In this document: piece by piece, positions 1 through 10,461 of the stretch | How positions within the stretch are numbered: position 1 is the first letter of the stretch | How the letters are laid out: the number at the start of each line of letters is the position of its first letter | Assembly (NCBI RefSeq): GCF_030247185.1 | Contig: NC_080572.1 | Location: 295,726,314-295,790,313 of the forward strand | Direction of reading: 5' to 3' | Length of the DNA stretch: 64,000 bases | From: Malaya genurostris | Lineage: Eukaryota > Arthropoda > Insecta > Diptera > Culicidae | Made by a program: the position numbers and the translations under genes | Notes under the pieces: generated by a model | What the model was told of the DNA's origin: nothing | Seen by the model: the letters and a program-made list of their open reading frames with translations, nothing else | Database searches by the model: none

Positions 1-204
1 TCCAGTGCCACTGTTTCCGCTTTGTTGCAGACCTCCTGAGTTGTTACATTCCGAATCGGATGAGCCTACCGCCGTATTTGGCACCACCAATTCAGAGGTA
101 CTTGTTGCTACGTGGGTGCTGCTGCTATTACTGCTACTGTTATTCGGAAAATTAGTACCGCCCGACGTTGATGGTGATGAACGCCAAACACGCTGAATGA
201 CCAT
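1..204 (-). CDS. N-terminal exon of a Ser/Asn/Thr-rich protein, partial at left edge
   Basis: On the minus strand an ATG at 204 opens a frame that stays open for 68 codons to the window edge, so this is the 5' part of a gene. The peptide starts MVIQRVWRSSPSTSGG and then becomes low-complexity, with runs of Ser and Asn and many Thr, as is common at the disordered N-termini of insect regulatory proteins. An in-frame TAG lies ten codons upstream. The sequence CTTTAG/GTG there could also serve as a splice acceptor near 232, which would make this an internal or second exon. I do not recognise the family. Codon use and the lack of stops support coding, but a chance frame in a trinucleotide-rich stretch cannot be excluded. 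Confidence 0.45.
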   Translation of the reverse strand, partial: MVIQRVWRSSPSTSGGTNFPNNSSSNSSSTHVATSTSELVVPNTAVGSSDSECNNSGGLQQSGNSGTG

Positions 205-1789
205 ATTCGACGCAATCGGAAATTGTATCACCTAAAGTCGAAAGCACACCTTTTGTACACGTGATTTTCGGTACAACAAAATTACTGCCTGCAAATATGC
301 AACTAGTGGGCTTCTAATGTAAACGATAAATCGCCAATAGTTAGGCTATAGCTTTGACATCAATTCCGTCACACAAAAGTTCGTATACAAAAGTCAGCGT
401 ATGACTAATCAGACGTTTGCAAGTACAGAGTTGCCGGTATCACGGTAACGCTAAATTTGTTCTTTTTCCACCATCAATTTGAAAATTATAACCGATTTTC
501 TTCGTAGCAATTTAAAGTTATACGATATATACTGAAATATATCGCTTGGATCATAAAGTAGATGAATTAATGTGTATTTTGTACAACCAAGCAACAGAAA
601 AAGACTGGTGGGTTATGTTAGAGACATAACTGAATGATGTGAATACGAAAAAACTTGAAAACATTTTATACCTATTTATTATAAAAAAAGGAAACAAATG
701 CAATAGAAATTTGAAATGATTGCATTTCTCATGATACAGTAAGTGAAATGATGGTGACGATCGACGTATAACATGATATAAAAAAAATGAAACCAGTCTT
801 TATTTATAACTCATAATAGTCGAATTTCACGGGTACTTTTTGGGAAGCGTCAAAAACATATTTGCTAAATTGTTGTATCTGAAATATATAGCAATGTATA
901 AGTCATACAACAGTCATAACAACATTTCTTAGAATCTGCTCGGTTTTAGCTGTTTGAATTTGGAAACTCATGGAAGCAATACACAGCTCATGCTAAAACT
1001 TGTGAACTTTAACAAGGAATGAATAATTTCGCTATAGATGAAAAAATTAATTATAAGAGCATTTTGATTACAAATTGCATGTCAACATTGACCGTCTTAA
1101 ACCATATGCAGAAATATGTCTCGCTCTTATTAGTCATTTAAAAATACTCATGGTTTATGACCATCCATTGTTAATGTCTGTTTGACTAGCCACTGACACT
1201 GAATTTTACCTTAATGCTTGCTCATACTGAACCTTTTAGAAAACTTTAATTTTTAGTTACTTGTGGTCAATTCATACTACTGCAAATTTTATCATAAATT
1301 GCCGAACATATTTCCGATGGTATGGAGAAGAAACTATGTTGCTGCCTTAAATACAACAAGAGACATTCACGATAAAGTTTTACTCATTATTGCGCGGAGT
1401 AAACTTTGAAAAGGCGACGACAAGAGCGAATATTGACTAAAACAAATGAAATAAAGTAATGAAACATTGACAATTTTTGTCGTCAATACGACTTATATAA
1501 AATTTATCATGTACAAGAGTGGGTAGAACATTTTTCGTGAATATCTCTTGTTGTACTACAGCATACAACATAAGTTTTTCTCCACTCTATCGGAAATATG
1601 ATCAGAAATTTTGATGAACTTTTCAGAAGAATGAAATAATCACAATTAACTTAAAATTATAGTTCTATAACAGGTATTGTATAACCGACGACACGACCAG
1701 GCACTCCGAAGAAAAAGTGGCGTGAAAAGTGTTTGTTGATCATTCACTACCATTTACCACAAATCAAGTGACCCCTTGCTAATAATAAA
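205..1789. other. Noncoding stretch with fragments of repeat family A
   Basis: AT-rich DNA with no coding signal on either strand. It contains the divergent family A repeat listed separately. The rest could be upstream sequence or first intron of the left-edge gene. Confidence 0.5.
606..1620. repeat. Dispersed repeat family A, degenerate copies in both orientations
   Basis: Family A has one end with a palindrome of the type GTTATGT..GACATAAC followed by a GTCGTGAATACGA-like motif. The other end reads AAAAGGCACCCCATAGT followed by the reverse of that motif. Here 606-660 resembles the first end, 1275-1420 the second half (TTTCCGATGG, then ACAAGAGATATTCACGATAAAG), and 1482-1610 is an inverted copy of the same half. 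Better copies lie at 25545-25800 and 44530-44740, and fragments at 4440-4620, 25827-25950, 30528-30600 and 42900-43000. No protein is encoded. It looks like an old nonautonomous DNA transposon. Confidence 0.5.
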
Positions 1790-2050
1790 AATTCTCGGGT
1801 AATTTTTCAAAAGGGCGTATAAGCAAGTGACAGTTTCTCTTTAATCACTCTCTCTTTCGAATATTGTGATGTGATTAAAAAGATTTTCTTTGATATCACT
1901 ATTCTGTTTAAAAGTCGAAAGTTTCGGGTATCATTTCATGCAGAGTTGAGTGATAAACGTGGAAATCGCTTGGTAATTAATAGAAGAGAAAATAAACAAA
2001 GAGAAACTGTCTCTTGCTTATACGCCCTTTTGAAAAATTAACCGAGAATT
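1790..2050. mobile_element. MITE with about 50-bp terminal inverted repeats
   Basis: The left end (AATTCTCGG, then AATTTTTCAAAAGGGCG and TATAAGCAAG) is repeated in reverse complement at 2000-2050 with only about three mismatches over 50 bp. The 160-bp interior is noncoding. No clear target duplication is seen. Superfamily unknown. Confidence 0.8.
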
Positions 2051-3082
2051 GAAAACCCAGCATAAGTAAACAAATAGTTTGAAAAAAGTAGTGGAATCGT
2101 CCGTGTTAATTCCGTAACGACAAGTACCGTTTTGGAACAAAACGAAGAGAAACGAATCCTTCAAATCCCCTGCTAGTAGATCACGTCTTACCATCATCAA
2201 AACAATAAAAATCGATCAAATCTTCGTACTTCGTGAAACTATAGTCAATAACCACGAACATGCGTATGCGTCTTCCGTAACATGGAGCTGAAACGAATCT
2301 CAGTAAAATTCATCCAGGTCGATCTAAACATCAAACAATTATAACAAATACTACCCATAATCATTTACCTCGAAGTCGAGATGGTAGAACAGAAGTAACG
2401 CAAGCATAATTCTTCAAACAAACAACTTCTATGCTCTCTGTGGACAAGTATTTCTGTTAAAGATAGTACTCGATCAGCATAATAGGTTGGATATTTAGAA
2501 TGACAGGAAAAAAACTACCTTTACTATGTCGCACATTTCTGAAATTTTTATTATTTGTAGGTGTCCAAATAAGGGATAGTTTCATTGTTCTAAACAATGC
2601 AACTCGAAATATATGCTCAAATTAAATTAACAAAAGCATATTCAAATTTGTACGAAGAGTGTTGTGCAGTTCAAAACGATATAATCAAATATAGCACATG
2701 CGATTCGGTTTTCTACATAAAGAAATCACAATGGCTAACAGGAACATCTCTAGACTGAAAGTAAATAAACTGCTTTAGTCTTAGTCTATGCTCAACGAAT
2801 ATCACTGGCGAAGAGCAGGTTACTTGTTTAGAAGCATTAAACAACTTGTCGATTGATTTGCTCAATATAAAAACAGTTTGAATTCAAAATCATAATGATT
2901 TTAGATTGTAGTCATTAAGATTTACAACAATCGGAATGTTATGCATTGGTTAGAAAAATGCAAGCGCTGTATATTCTGAGTATAACGTAATTTGATGTCA
3001 CATACTGTTTATTTACATTTTTTTTCGAAACTAGCTATGTGAAGTGTGAAAATGTTTAATGACGTCGTTCTGACGTCAGACG
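2051..3082. other. Noncoding, no recognisable feature
   Basis: AT-rich sequence without long frames, RNA genes or clear repeats that I could identify. Confidence 0.5.
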
Positions 3083-3444
3083 TAGAGATGGGCAAAACAG
3101 TTCATTTGAAAGAGCCGTTCAGAGTTCTTTTGAAAGAACTAGTTCTCCTGAGCCGCTCATTCGTTCTTTTCATAGTTGGTTTGTTGGTGCAAAGGTTAAA
3201 CGAAGAACTTAGATTTATTAGATTAAACGGGTAAAAAAAGGTCCCGCGAATTTGAACTAAAATTTCATGATGAAGCTTTCTTATTACAGAACTACCGTTC
3301 TCGATAAAAAATTATACGGAGCAAAAAAAAGGTACCTTCATTTTGAACTAAGGAACTACCGTTCTCGACAACAGAACTATTGCTCATTCATTCTTTCACC
3401 AGAACTAGTTCTTTTAAACCGTTAGCGAACGAATTTCCCATCGA
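3083..3444. mobile_element. hAT-like MITE (GATGGG ends)
   Basis: The left end reads TAGAGATGGGCAAAAC and continues to GAAAGAACTAGTTCT. The right end is its reverse complement with mismatches: AGAACTAGTTCTTTT, then TTTCCCATCGA. Internal segments repeat GAACTACCGTTCTCGA twice. The AGAGATGGGCAA terminus is typical of hAT-derived elements. No 8-bp target duplication survives. Confidence 0.65.
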
Positions 3445-3610
3445 TCGATCATTTTTATAAGATACTCTGTCGAATCAATGCGAAGTCCAAATTTCTTCGT
3501 GAACCTTCGTCACCAAGTTGAACCATATCAAAATTCGCTTGTTTATCTGATGTATTCTAACATATGAATTCAGTCACTGAATTTTTATATGATTTTGGAA
3601 ATAAATATAC

Positions 3611-3657
3611 TTTCACACCAAATTTAGGAGTGTGTCACTCCTAAATTTGGTGTGAAA
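3611..3657. repeat. Perfect 22-bp inverted repeat with a 3-nt spacer
   Basis: Arms 3611-3632 and 3636-3657 are exact reverse complements (TTTCACACCAAATTT, then AGGAGTG) around the spacer TGT. No gene is adjacent. It may be a tiny foldback element or two fused MITE ends. Confidence 0.85.
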
Positions 3658-3813
3658 TCACTAATACTCGCTACCGACGTTACAAACGAAATTTCTTGCC
3701 AGGAAATTTCTCCTCTACATTCTGCATTGCTGACTTTCATTTCTTAGAATATTTGGTCTTCTGGTAAGCAACAAAGAGGGATCGTCTCAAACATTTTCTT
3801 ATGTACAATCTAA

Positions 3814-4056
3814 TTAGGGTAACAGAGGTATTTTGGCCCACTTTAGGATTGATTTTATTTTGGCCCACTTTAAATAAATATCCACCAAATGTTGTAATAT
3901 CTTTGATAAACCTTTCCGCAATAGGTAATTTAATGTTTTTACCTTCAAATTTATGTAACATGGGTTACTTCACATCAATTAAATCCGATAAAATCGATAA
4001 AGTTTGTTAGGTGGGCCAAAATATATGAAGTGGCCAAAATACCTCTGTTACCCTAA
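3814..4056. mobile_element. MITE with TTAGGGTAAC termini
   Basis: The left end TTAGGGTAACAGAGGTATTT and the reverse complement at 4037-4056 are perfect terminal repeats; GGCCCACTT motifs follow on both sides. The outer TTA/TAA may be a 3-bp target duplication. Relatives lie at 10786-10966 (the target of the LINE insertion) and 42673-42780. Confidence 0.8.
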
Positions 4057-4748
4057 GTCTTCGAGTTAGCAGTAACCAAGTTTGCGGTTACTGTTATTCG
4101 AAAAACAGTTTTTGGTCTGGGTTGCCAATTTCAAACATTTTTCCAATGACTTCATTTTGACATTACCAGTTACTGAGGGCTAGTTAAATTTACGATACAG
4201 CTTTGATGGACGAGTGGCAGGTCGTGTCGTCGGTTTGACCATTGTACCTACAACAGTTTCGTAGTCCGGAATTAATTTATGTAGCTCATTGTTGTATTTA
4301 TCAACTTTTTGTTTGTATGCGTCATCTTTTTTCACCGACTTATCTAATTACTTCTGTAATTCATCGATTTGTTCTTTTATTTTTCTTCTTTCTTCCGTAC
4401 GTCCTTCCGGAACGGTTGTTGTAGCTTGAATTTTTTTTTCGCAAGTTATGTACATATTCCAATATTTTTGAATACGACTTACTTTACTATGAGGCGCCTT
4501 TTCAAAATTTATCCTGTACAGGAATGGGCAGAACTTTATCGTGAATATCTTTTGATGTACTTAACCCAATAACATAATTTTTCCTACACGCTATCGGAAA
4601 TGTGATCAGGATATATGTGATTAAATTTTCAACAGCGTGAGATAACCATCAATAATTGGAACATTGTCGATAACATCAACTCAACTTTGGTATAGATGTA
4701 ATAAATAGTTAATTGTATTTCATCAATATATAAAATCAGTCGGAACAA
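4057..4748. other. Noncoding; contains an inverted family A fragment at 4440-4620
   Basis: The 4440-4620 stretch matches the family A right half in reverse: GAATACGACTTACTTTACTA, then the GCGCCTTTTC and GAACTTTATCGTGAATAT segments. The small frames in this interval have no protein-like features. Confidence 0.5.
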
Positions 4749-4946
4749 ATAGGGTAACACTGGACTTCTCATTCAGTAAAAACCATTCAAGCGAAGAGGT
4801 TGTGTTTCGATTGTACTGGCTCGTGAGTTAACGGCTGCTACCGAGACAATTCTAAGCTTCAGGTAGTTAAACTGCCCATAGCAAACGCAATATTCGGGGC
4901 GTTTCCCGACTGGAAAGCTAGCAACGAAGGCCATCCCGTTCATACG

Positions 4947-5058
4947 CACAGAGGTGTAGAGACACAGAGGTGCGAGAGCATAGAAGTGACGAGTCACAGA
5001 GGTGCCATCGCATAAAGGTGCGAAGACGAAGGGGTGCAAAGGCACAGAGGTGCTAAAG
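4947..5058 (+). repeat. Seven exact-length 16-bp tandem repeats in the LINE 5' UTR
   Basis: Units start at 4947, 4963, 4979, 4995, 5011, 5027 and 5043. Each is 16 bp with a consensus near CACAGAGGTGCGARAG and no length variation. They lie about 190 bp from the 5' end and are probably part of the internal promoter or a host-factor binding array. Confidence 0.85.
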
Positions 5059-5260
5059 CAACCCAGTGCTGATCTACCAGGTACCAGAATTTGTACGCTG
5101 CGTAGGATCAAAAGAGACGGCATATATCGCGAGGTGCTACACTGCAAGCATCGCATTTGATCGCCACCAAGAGCAAAAGCACTGTACCTGGGGTCAGGTA
5201 CAGCAAGTGCAGTGGTGTTCACAACGACGGCAGAGCAACTGAGATAGCAGTAAACGACAG

Positions 5261-5302
5261 AAGACTGCCAATTGGAAACAGCAAAAGACTGCCAATTGGA
5301 AA
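5261..5302 (+). repeat. Direct repeat of an 18-bp word in the LINE 5' UTR
   Basis: AAGACTGCCAATTGGAAA occurs at 5261-5278 and again at 5285-5302. The repeat contains CCAATTGG, a perfect 8-bp palindrome. Confidence 0.85.
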
Positions 5303-5462
5303 TCGTTGGAAGAGCTTCACGTCGTTCTTCACGATAAAGGAACAGAGACATCAGCTACAAGGTAGATTTAATTTAATTTATTTTTTATTTCTTATATCTG
5401 AAATTTTACTAAACATAAGTTTTTATTTTGGTATTATTAATTTACAAAAAAAATTTAATGTA

Positions 5463-6776
5463 ATGGATGATCTCATGGAAGATCATCCGAATCCGATTCC
5501 GGATACTAGTAAAAGTTTAAATACTCCGAGGGCTAAACATTATCCACAGGGTACCACTGGGCCATGGATAGTCTATCTTCGAAAAAAAGAAAAGATTTTA
5601 AACTTGATGCAAATTACAAAGGATTTGACATCACATTTCTCTGAAGTTAAAGAAATCTGTAAGGTTAATAGAGATAAAATTCGAGTTGTAGTTAACGACT
5701 TGAAACAGGCAAACGATATTGTAACCTGTAAATTATTTGCTATTGAATATCGAGTTTACATTCCATCGAAGGAGGTAGAAATTGACGGTGTTGTGACTGA
5801 AGCAAGTCTGACAGCAGATGATTTACTTAAAAATGGAGTTGGCCGTTTTAAAAACTCCATGCTTGAGGGAGTTAAGATACTCGAGTGCAAACAATTGTAC
5901 TCAGCATCTATTGTCGATGGAAAAAAGTCTTATCGTCCCTCAGATTCGTTTCGCGTAACATTTGCCGGATCTGCATTGCCTAGCCATGTCTATATCGATA
6001 AAATTCGTCTTCCTGTTCGGCTTTTCGTACCGCATGTTATGAATTGCACGAACTGTAAAAAATTCGGACATACAGCTACTTACTGTAGTAATAAGTCCAA
6101 ATGTATCAAATGTCAAGGGCCTCATAAGGATAATCTTTGCGATAAAGATGTTGAAAAATGTGTTTATTGTGGGGAAAGCCCTCATGATGATCTTTCAGTG
6201 TGCGCTGCATTTAAGCTGCGTAAAGACAAAATGAAGCTTTCTTTAAAAGCACGGTCTAAGCGCACATATGCAGAAATGCTCAAAACGGTCATACATGTCT
6301 CCCCTTTGGAAACCGAAAACGGTTTTTCAAATCTTGCGGAGCCAGAGGAATCTGACTCTGACGGAAATAGTGAAGATACCTCGTTTGTCACTCCTCAAGG
6401 GTCTGTTAAGAGGAGATTAACAAACCACAAAATACCAAAAAAGACACCTAAAATTATACCTTCAAAAAAAGATCCCCGTGTTAAAGCTAAAAAGCCAAAT
6501 TTAAAACCAAAAACTGTGCCTCCTGGTTTGTCAAATTCACAAACCAATCCAGGAACTAGCTCAAGAAAAGACAATAATCCAGTGGGCTCCATTTCACATT
6601 CACCAACAGGATTACTGAAATTTTCGGAAATTGTAGAATGGATTTTCGCTGCATTCAATATTTCTGAACCTCTAAAGACCATCATAACAGCATTCCTTCC
6701 AATAGCTAGAACTTTTTTGAAACAGTTATCAGCTCAATGGCCAGCTCTTTCAGGTTTTGTATCATTTGATGGATAA
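5463..6776 (+). CDS. LINE ORF1: gag-like RNA-binding protein with three zinc knuckles
   Basis: A 437-residue protein. The frame stays open upstream to 5157 without an ATG; the first ATG (5463, MDDLMEDHPNPIPD) gives the likely start. Three CCHC-type knuckles follow one another at about residues 195-250: CTNCKKFGHTATYC, CIKCQGPHKDNLC and CVYCGESPHDDLSVC. This is the usual gag arrangement of Jockey/I-type LINEs. The middle of the N-terminal half (KEICKVNRDKIRVVVNDLKQ) fits the RRM-like gag fold, and the C-terminal part is a basic Lys/Pro/Ser-rich tail. The protein would coat the element RNA to form a retrotransposition particle. The stop overlaps the ORF2 start by 8 nt. No frameshift is present. 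Confidence 0.85.
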   Translation: MDDLMEDHPNPIPDTSKSLNTPRAKHYPQGTTGPWIVYLRKKEKILNLMQITKDLTSHFSEVKEICKVNRDKIRVVVNDLKQANDIVTCKLFAIEYRVYIPSKEVEIDGVVTEASLTADDLLKNGVGRFKNSMLEGVKILECKQLYSASIVDGKKSYRPSDSFRVTFAGSALPSHVYIDKIRLPVRLFVPHVMNCTNCKKFGHTATYCSNKSKCIKCQGPHKDNLCDKDVEKCVYCGESPHDDLSVCAAFKLRKDKMKLSLKARSKRTYAEMLKTVIHVSPLETENGFSNLAEPEESDSDGNSEDTSFVTPQGSVKRRLTNHKIPKKTPKIIPSKKDPRVKAKKPNLKPKTVPPGLSNSQTNPGTSSRKDNNPVGSISHSPTGLLKFSEIVEWIFAAFNISEPLKTIITAFLPIARTFLKQLSAQWPALSGFVSFDG

Positions 6777-9700
6777 TTTATCATCCGCCGCAAATGATTC
6801 AATCACTGTCCTGCAGTGGAATTGTCGAAGCATCATGCCAAAACTTGATTCATTTAAAGTTTTGTTGCATAGTCAAAAATGTGATGTATTTGCTTTGTGC
6901 GAAACATGGCTTACATCAAACATAGCCTTAAATTTTAATGACTTTAACATTATACGTCTCGACAGAGACTCCCCGTATGGTGGAGTGCTTTTAGGAATTA
7001 AGAAATGTTATTCCTTTTATAGATTAAACATTCCTTCGACTTCTAGTATAGAAGTTGTTGCTTGTCAAATAAACATTAAAGGAAAGGACATTTGCATTGC
7101 TTCGGTATATATTCCTCCAAGAGCTCAAGTTGGACAACGACAGCTTAATGAAATTGTCGAAGCCCTTCCTGCTCCACGTTTGATTTTAGGAGATTTCAAT
7201 TCGCACGGAATGATGTGGGGTTCCGTTTACAATGATAGCAGATCATCTCTAATATATAATATTTGCGACAATTTTAGCATGACGGTACTAAATATGGGTA
7301 GCATGACACGGATCCCAAGACCTCCTGCACGTCCAAGTGCATTAGATTTATCTCTTTGTTCGACTTCAATTCGACTAGATTGCACCTGGAAAGTATTTCC
7401 TGATTTACATGGTAGCGATCATTTACCAATCATCATCTCAATTAGCAGTAACAAAGGCATTGCTAATTCAGTTAATATTCCATATGATTTGACAAAAAAT
7501 ATTGACTGGATTAAATACCAAAGTAATATTTCAAGTGTCTTAACTTCAATGGAAGAGCTTCCCCCACTTGAAGAATATGACTTCCTCGTTTGTTCGATTC
7601 TGGAGGCCGCAGAACAAGCCCAAACCAAACGATTTCTTGGTCCATCGTCTAACAGAAGACCTCCAAATCCTTGGTGGGACAAAGAGTGCTCAGATGCTAA
7701 ACACGCGAAACAAAATGCTTTCAAGACGTTTTTAAAACGAGGAGGAGGAACTCCTCAGAATTTTGAAAAATTCTTGGTTTTAGAAACCAAGTACAAGAAC
7801 ATACTTCGGGTTAAGAAATGCAGCTATTGGAGACATTTTGTGGAAGGTTTGTCAAGAGAAACCTCAATGAGCACTCTTTGGAATACGGCCAGACGAATGA
7901 GGAATCGTAACGTAGGAAATGAGAGTGAGGAGTACTCGAATCGATGGATATTTGATTTTGCGAGGAAAGTTTGTCCAGATTCCGTTCCTACGCATAGCAT
8001 TGTTAGGGAGTCTTCTTCAAATGATGATTCCATTGATAGCCCCTTTTCAATGATGGAATTTTCCATAGCACTCATGTCTTGTAACAATAACGCTCCTGGA
8101 TTGGACAGAATTAAATTCAACTTGGTGAAGAATCTGCCCGACCTCGCAAAAAGACGTTTGTTGGAATTGTTCAACAAGTTTCTTGAGCAAAATATTGTTC
8201 CACCTGACTGGAGACAAGTGAAAGTTATCGCCATTCAAAAGCCGGGGAAACCAGCTTCCAATCACAACTCATATAGACCCATTGCGATGTTGTCCTGCAT
8301 CAGAAAATTGTTCGAAAAAATTATTCTACGACGTCTCGACACTTGGGTCGAGACGAACGGTTTGTTGTCAGATACTCAGTTTGGCTTCCGTAGAAATAAA
8401 GGGACGAATGATTGCCTTGCATTACTTTCGTCTGACATCCAAATTGCCTTCGCTCAAAAGCAACAAATGGCATCTGTATTTTTAGACATTAAAGGAGCAT
8501 TTGATTCAGTTTCCATTGATGTTCTTTCAGACAAGCTCCACCAACATGGACTCCCAGCGGTTATAAATAATTATTTGCACAACCTTTTGTCAGAGAAACG
8601 CATGCATTTTTCACATGGCGATTTGGCAACAATCAGAATTAGCTACATGGGTCTCCCGCAAGGCTCATGCCTCAGTCCGCTCCTCTATAATTTTTACGTG
8701 AATGACATTGACAGCTGTCTAGTAACCCCATGTACACTAAGACAATTGGCAGATGATGGCGTGGTTTCAGTTACTGGATCCAAAGCTATTGATCTGCAAA
8801 AACCATTGCAAGATACCTTAGATAAATTGTCCGTTTGGGCTGTTCATCTTGGTATCGAATTCTCTGCGGAGAAAACAGAGCTGGTCGTCTTTTCAAAAAA
8901 GCATGATCCCGCGCAACTTCAGCTTCATATGATGGGAAGAATAATCGAACAGGTTTTGACTTTCAAATACCTCGGGGTGTGGTTTGATTCCAAATGCACG
9001 TGGGGAGGACACATTAGGTATCTGATAACGAAATGCCAACAAAGAGTAAATTTTCTTCGAACAATAACAGGGTCTTGGTGGGGTGCTCATCCGCAAGATC
9101 TAATAAAATTGTATCAGACAACGATACTTTCAGTGATGGAATATGGATGCGTTTGTTTTCGTTCCGCTGCAAATTCTCATATTATCAAACTTGAGCGAAT
9201 TCAGTACCGTTGTTTGCGAATTGCTTTAGGCTGCATGCATTCGACACATACAATGAGTCTTGAAGTTCTGGCGGGAGTTCTTCCATTAAAAGATCGATTT
9301 TGGGAGCTTTCATCACGCCTGCTAATAAGATGTGATGTGCTGAATCCCATGGTAATTAATAATTTCGAACGACTAGTCGAGCTTCGATCTCAAACAAAAT
9401 TCATGACAGTATATTTTAACCATATGTCACAGGAAATCAACCCTTCAAGATATATTCCTATCCGTGTCAGCCTCCTAAATGTATCTGACTCAACTTTATT
9501 TTTCGACACATCCATGCAGCGCGAAGTGCGTGGAATCCCGGGCCACCTACGCTCTATGGAAATCCCAAAAATATTTTCAAGTAAGTTCAGGCATATTAAC
9601 TCTGAGAAAATGTTTTACACGGACGGATCGCGAATGGAAGAAGCGACAGGGTTTGGTATGTTCAACAATAATGTTTCGGCCTCATTCAAGCTTCAAGAAC

Positions 9701-10461
9701 CTGCATCTGTTTATATAGCAGAGTTAGCAGCAGTTCATTATAGCTTGAATGTAATCGTCACATTATCTCCAAACCATTATTTCCTCTTCACAGATAGTCT
9801 GAGTGCAATTGAAGCCATTCGCTCAAACGCTGCTGGCAAAAATGAACCGTTTTTCTTGGGTAAAATAAAACAGTGTCTGAACGACATATTGAATAATAAT
9901 TATCTAATCACAATAGTTTGGGTTCCGGCTCATTGCTCCATTCCAGGCAATGAAAGAGCCGATATTTTAGCCAAACGTGGTGCTATTGAGGGTGAAATTT
10001 ATGAGAGACCGATTGCTTTCAACGAATTCTATAGCGCGTCTCGCCAAAGAACACTTGCCAGCTGGCAAGCTTCTTGGGATAAAGATGATCTGGGTCGGTG
10101 GATGCACTCAATTATTCCTAAAATATCGACAAAGGCATGGTTCAGGGGACTGGATGTGAGTAGAGATTTCATTCGTGTGATGTCCAGACTCATGTCCAAT
10201 CACTACACGTTAGATGCACATCTCCTTCGAATTGGACTTTCCGAGACTAATCATTGTGCTTGCGGCGAAGGTTACCGCGATATTGACCATGTTGTTCGGA
10301 CATGCGTGGAGTTTCGTGATGTCAGATCTCAACTAATAAATTCCTTGCGTACCCAAGGTAGACTATCCAATGTCCCAGTTCGCGACATTCTTGCTTGTCG
10401 TGACCTTCCATACATGAAACTTTTTTATCATTTCATTAAATCCATTGGAGTTCCAATTTAA
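6769..10461 (+). CDS. LINE ORF2: endonuclease, reverse transcriptase and RNase H polyprotein
   Basis: A 1230-residue intact frame. The N-terminal AP-type endonuclease shows VLQWNCRS, LCETWLTS, GDFNSHGMMWGS and SDHLPIII (residues 15-225). The RT domain (about 430-720) has the PGKP..YRPI block, VFLDIKGAFDSV, GLPQGSCLSP and the catalytic box, here LADD instead of the usual Y/FADD. RNase H (about 945-1080) shows FYTDGSRM, ELAAVHYSL, LFTDSLSAI and VWVPAHCSIPGNERAD, so all acidic residues are present. A C-terminal CACGEGYRDIDHVVRTC motif is the zinc-finger-like end found in this group. Start: ATG 6769 overlaps the ORF1 stop as ATGGATAA, suggesting reinitiation after ORF1 translation. It nicks target DNA and copies its own RNA at the nick. 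Confidence 0.9.
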   Translation: MDNLSSAANDSITVLQWNCRSIMPKLDSFKVLLHSQKCDVFALCETWLTSNIALNFNDFNIIRLDRDSPYGGVLLGIKKCYSFYRLNIPSTSSIEVVACQINIKGKDICIASVYIPPRAQVGQRQLNEIVEALPAPRLILGDFNSHGMMWGSVYNDSRSSLIYNICDNFSMTVLNMGSMTRIPRPPARPSALDLSLCSTSIRLDCTWKVFPDLHGSDHLPIIISISSNKGIANSVNIPYDLTKNIDWIKYQSNISSVLTSMEELPPLEEYDFLVCSILEAAEQAQTKRFLGPSSNRRPPNPWWDKECSDAKHAKQNAFKTFLKRGGGTPQNFEKFLVLETKYKNILRVKKCSYWRHFVEGLSRETSMSTLWNTARRMRNRNVGNESEEYSNRWIFDFARKVCPDSVPTHSIVRESSSNDDSIDSPFSMMEFSIALMSCNNNAPGLDRIKFNLVKNLPDLAKRRLLELFNKFLEQNIVPPDWRQVKVIAIQKPGKPASNHNSYRPIAMLSCIRKLFEKIILRRLDTWVETNGLLSDTQFGFRRNKGTNDCLALLSSDIQIAFAQKQQMASVFLDIKGAFDSVSIDVLSDKLHQHGLPAVINNYLHNLLSEKRMHFSHGDLATIRISYMGLPQGSCLSPLLYNFYVNDIDSCLVTPCTLRQLADDGVVSVTGSKAIDLQKPLQDTLDKLSVWAVHLGIEFSAEKTELVVFSKKHDPAQLQLHMMGRIIEQVLTFKYLGVWFDSKCTWGGHIRYLITKCQQRVNFLRTITGSWWGAHPQDLIKLYQTTILSVMEYGCVCFRSAANSHIIKLERIQYRCLRIALGCMHSTHTMSLEVLAGVLPLKDRFWELSSRLLIRCDVLNPMVINNFERLVELRSQTKFMTVYFNHMSQEINPSRYIPIRVSLLNVSDSTLFFDTSMQREVRGIPGHLRSMEIPKIFSSKFRHINSEKMFYTDGSRMEEATGFGMFNNNVSASFKLQEPASVYIAELAAVHYSLNVIVTLSPNHYFLFTDSLSAIEAIRSNAAGKNEPFFLGKIKQCLNDILNNNYLITIVWVPAHCSIPGNERADILAKRGAIEGEIYERPIAFNEFYSASRQRTLASWQASWDKDDLGRWMHSIIPKISTKAWFRGLDVSRDFIRVMSRLMSNHYTLDAHLLRIGLSETNHCACGEGYRDIDHVVRTCVEFRDVRSQLINSLRTQGRLSNVPVRDILACRDLPYMKLFYHFIKSIGVPI

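Noticed and set aside
4773..5351. 192-codon minus-strand frame in the LINE 5' UTR
   Set aside because: It lies across the 16-bp tandem repeats in antisense, has no known domain, and the UTR role explains the sequence.
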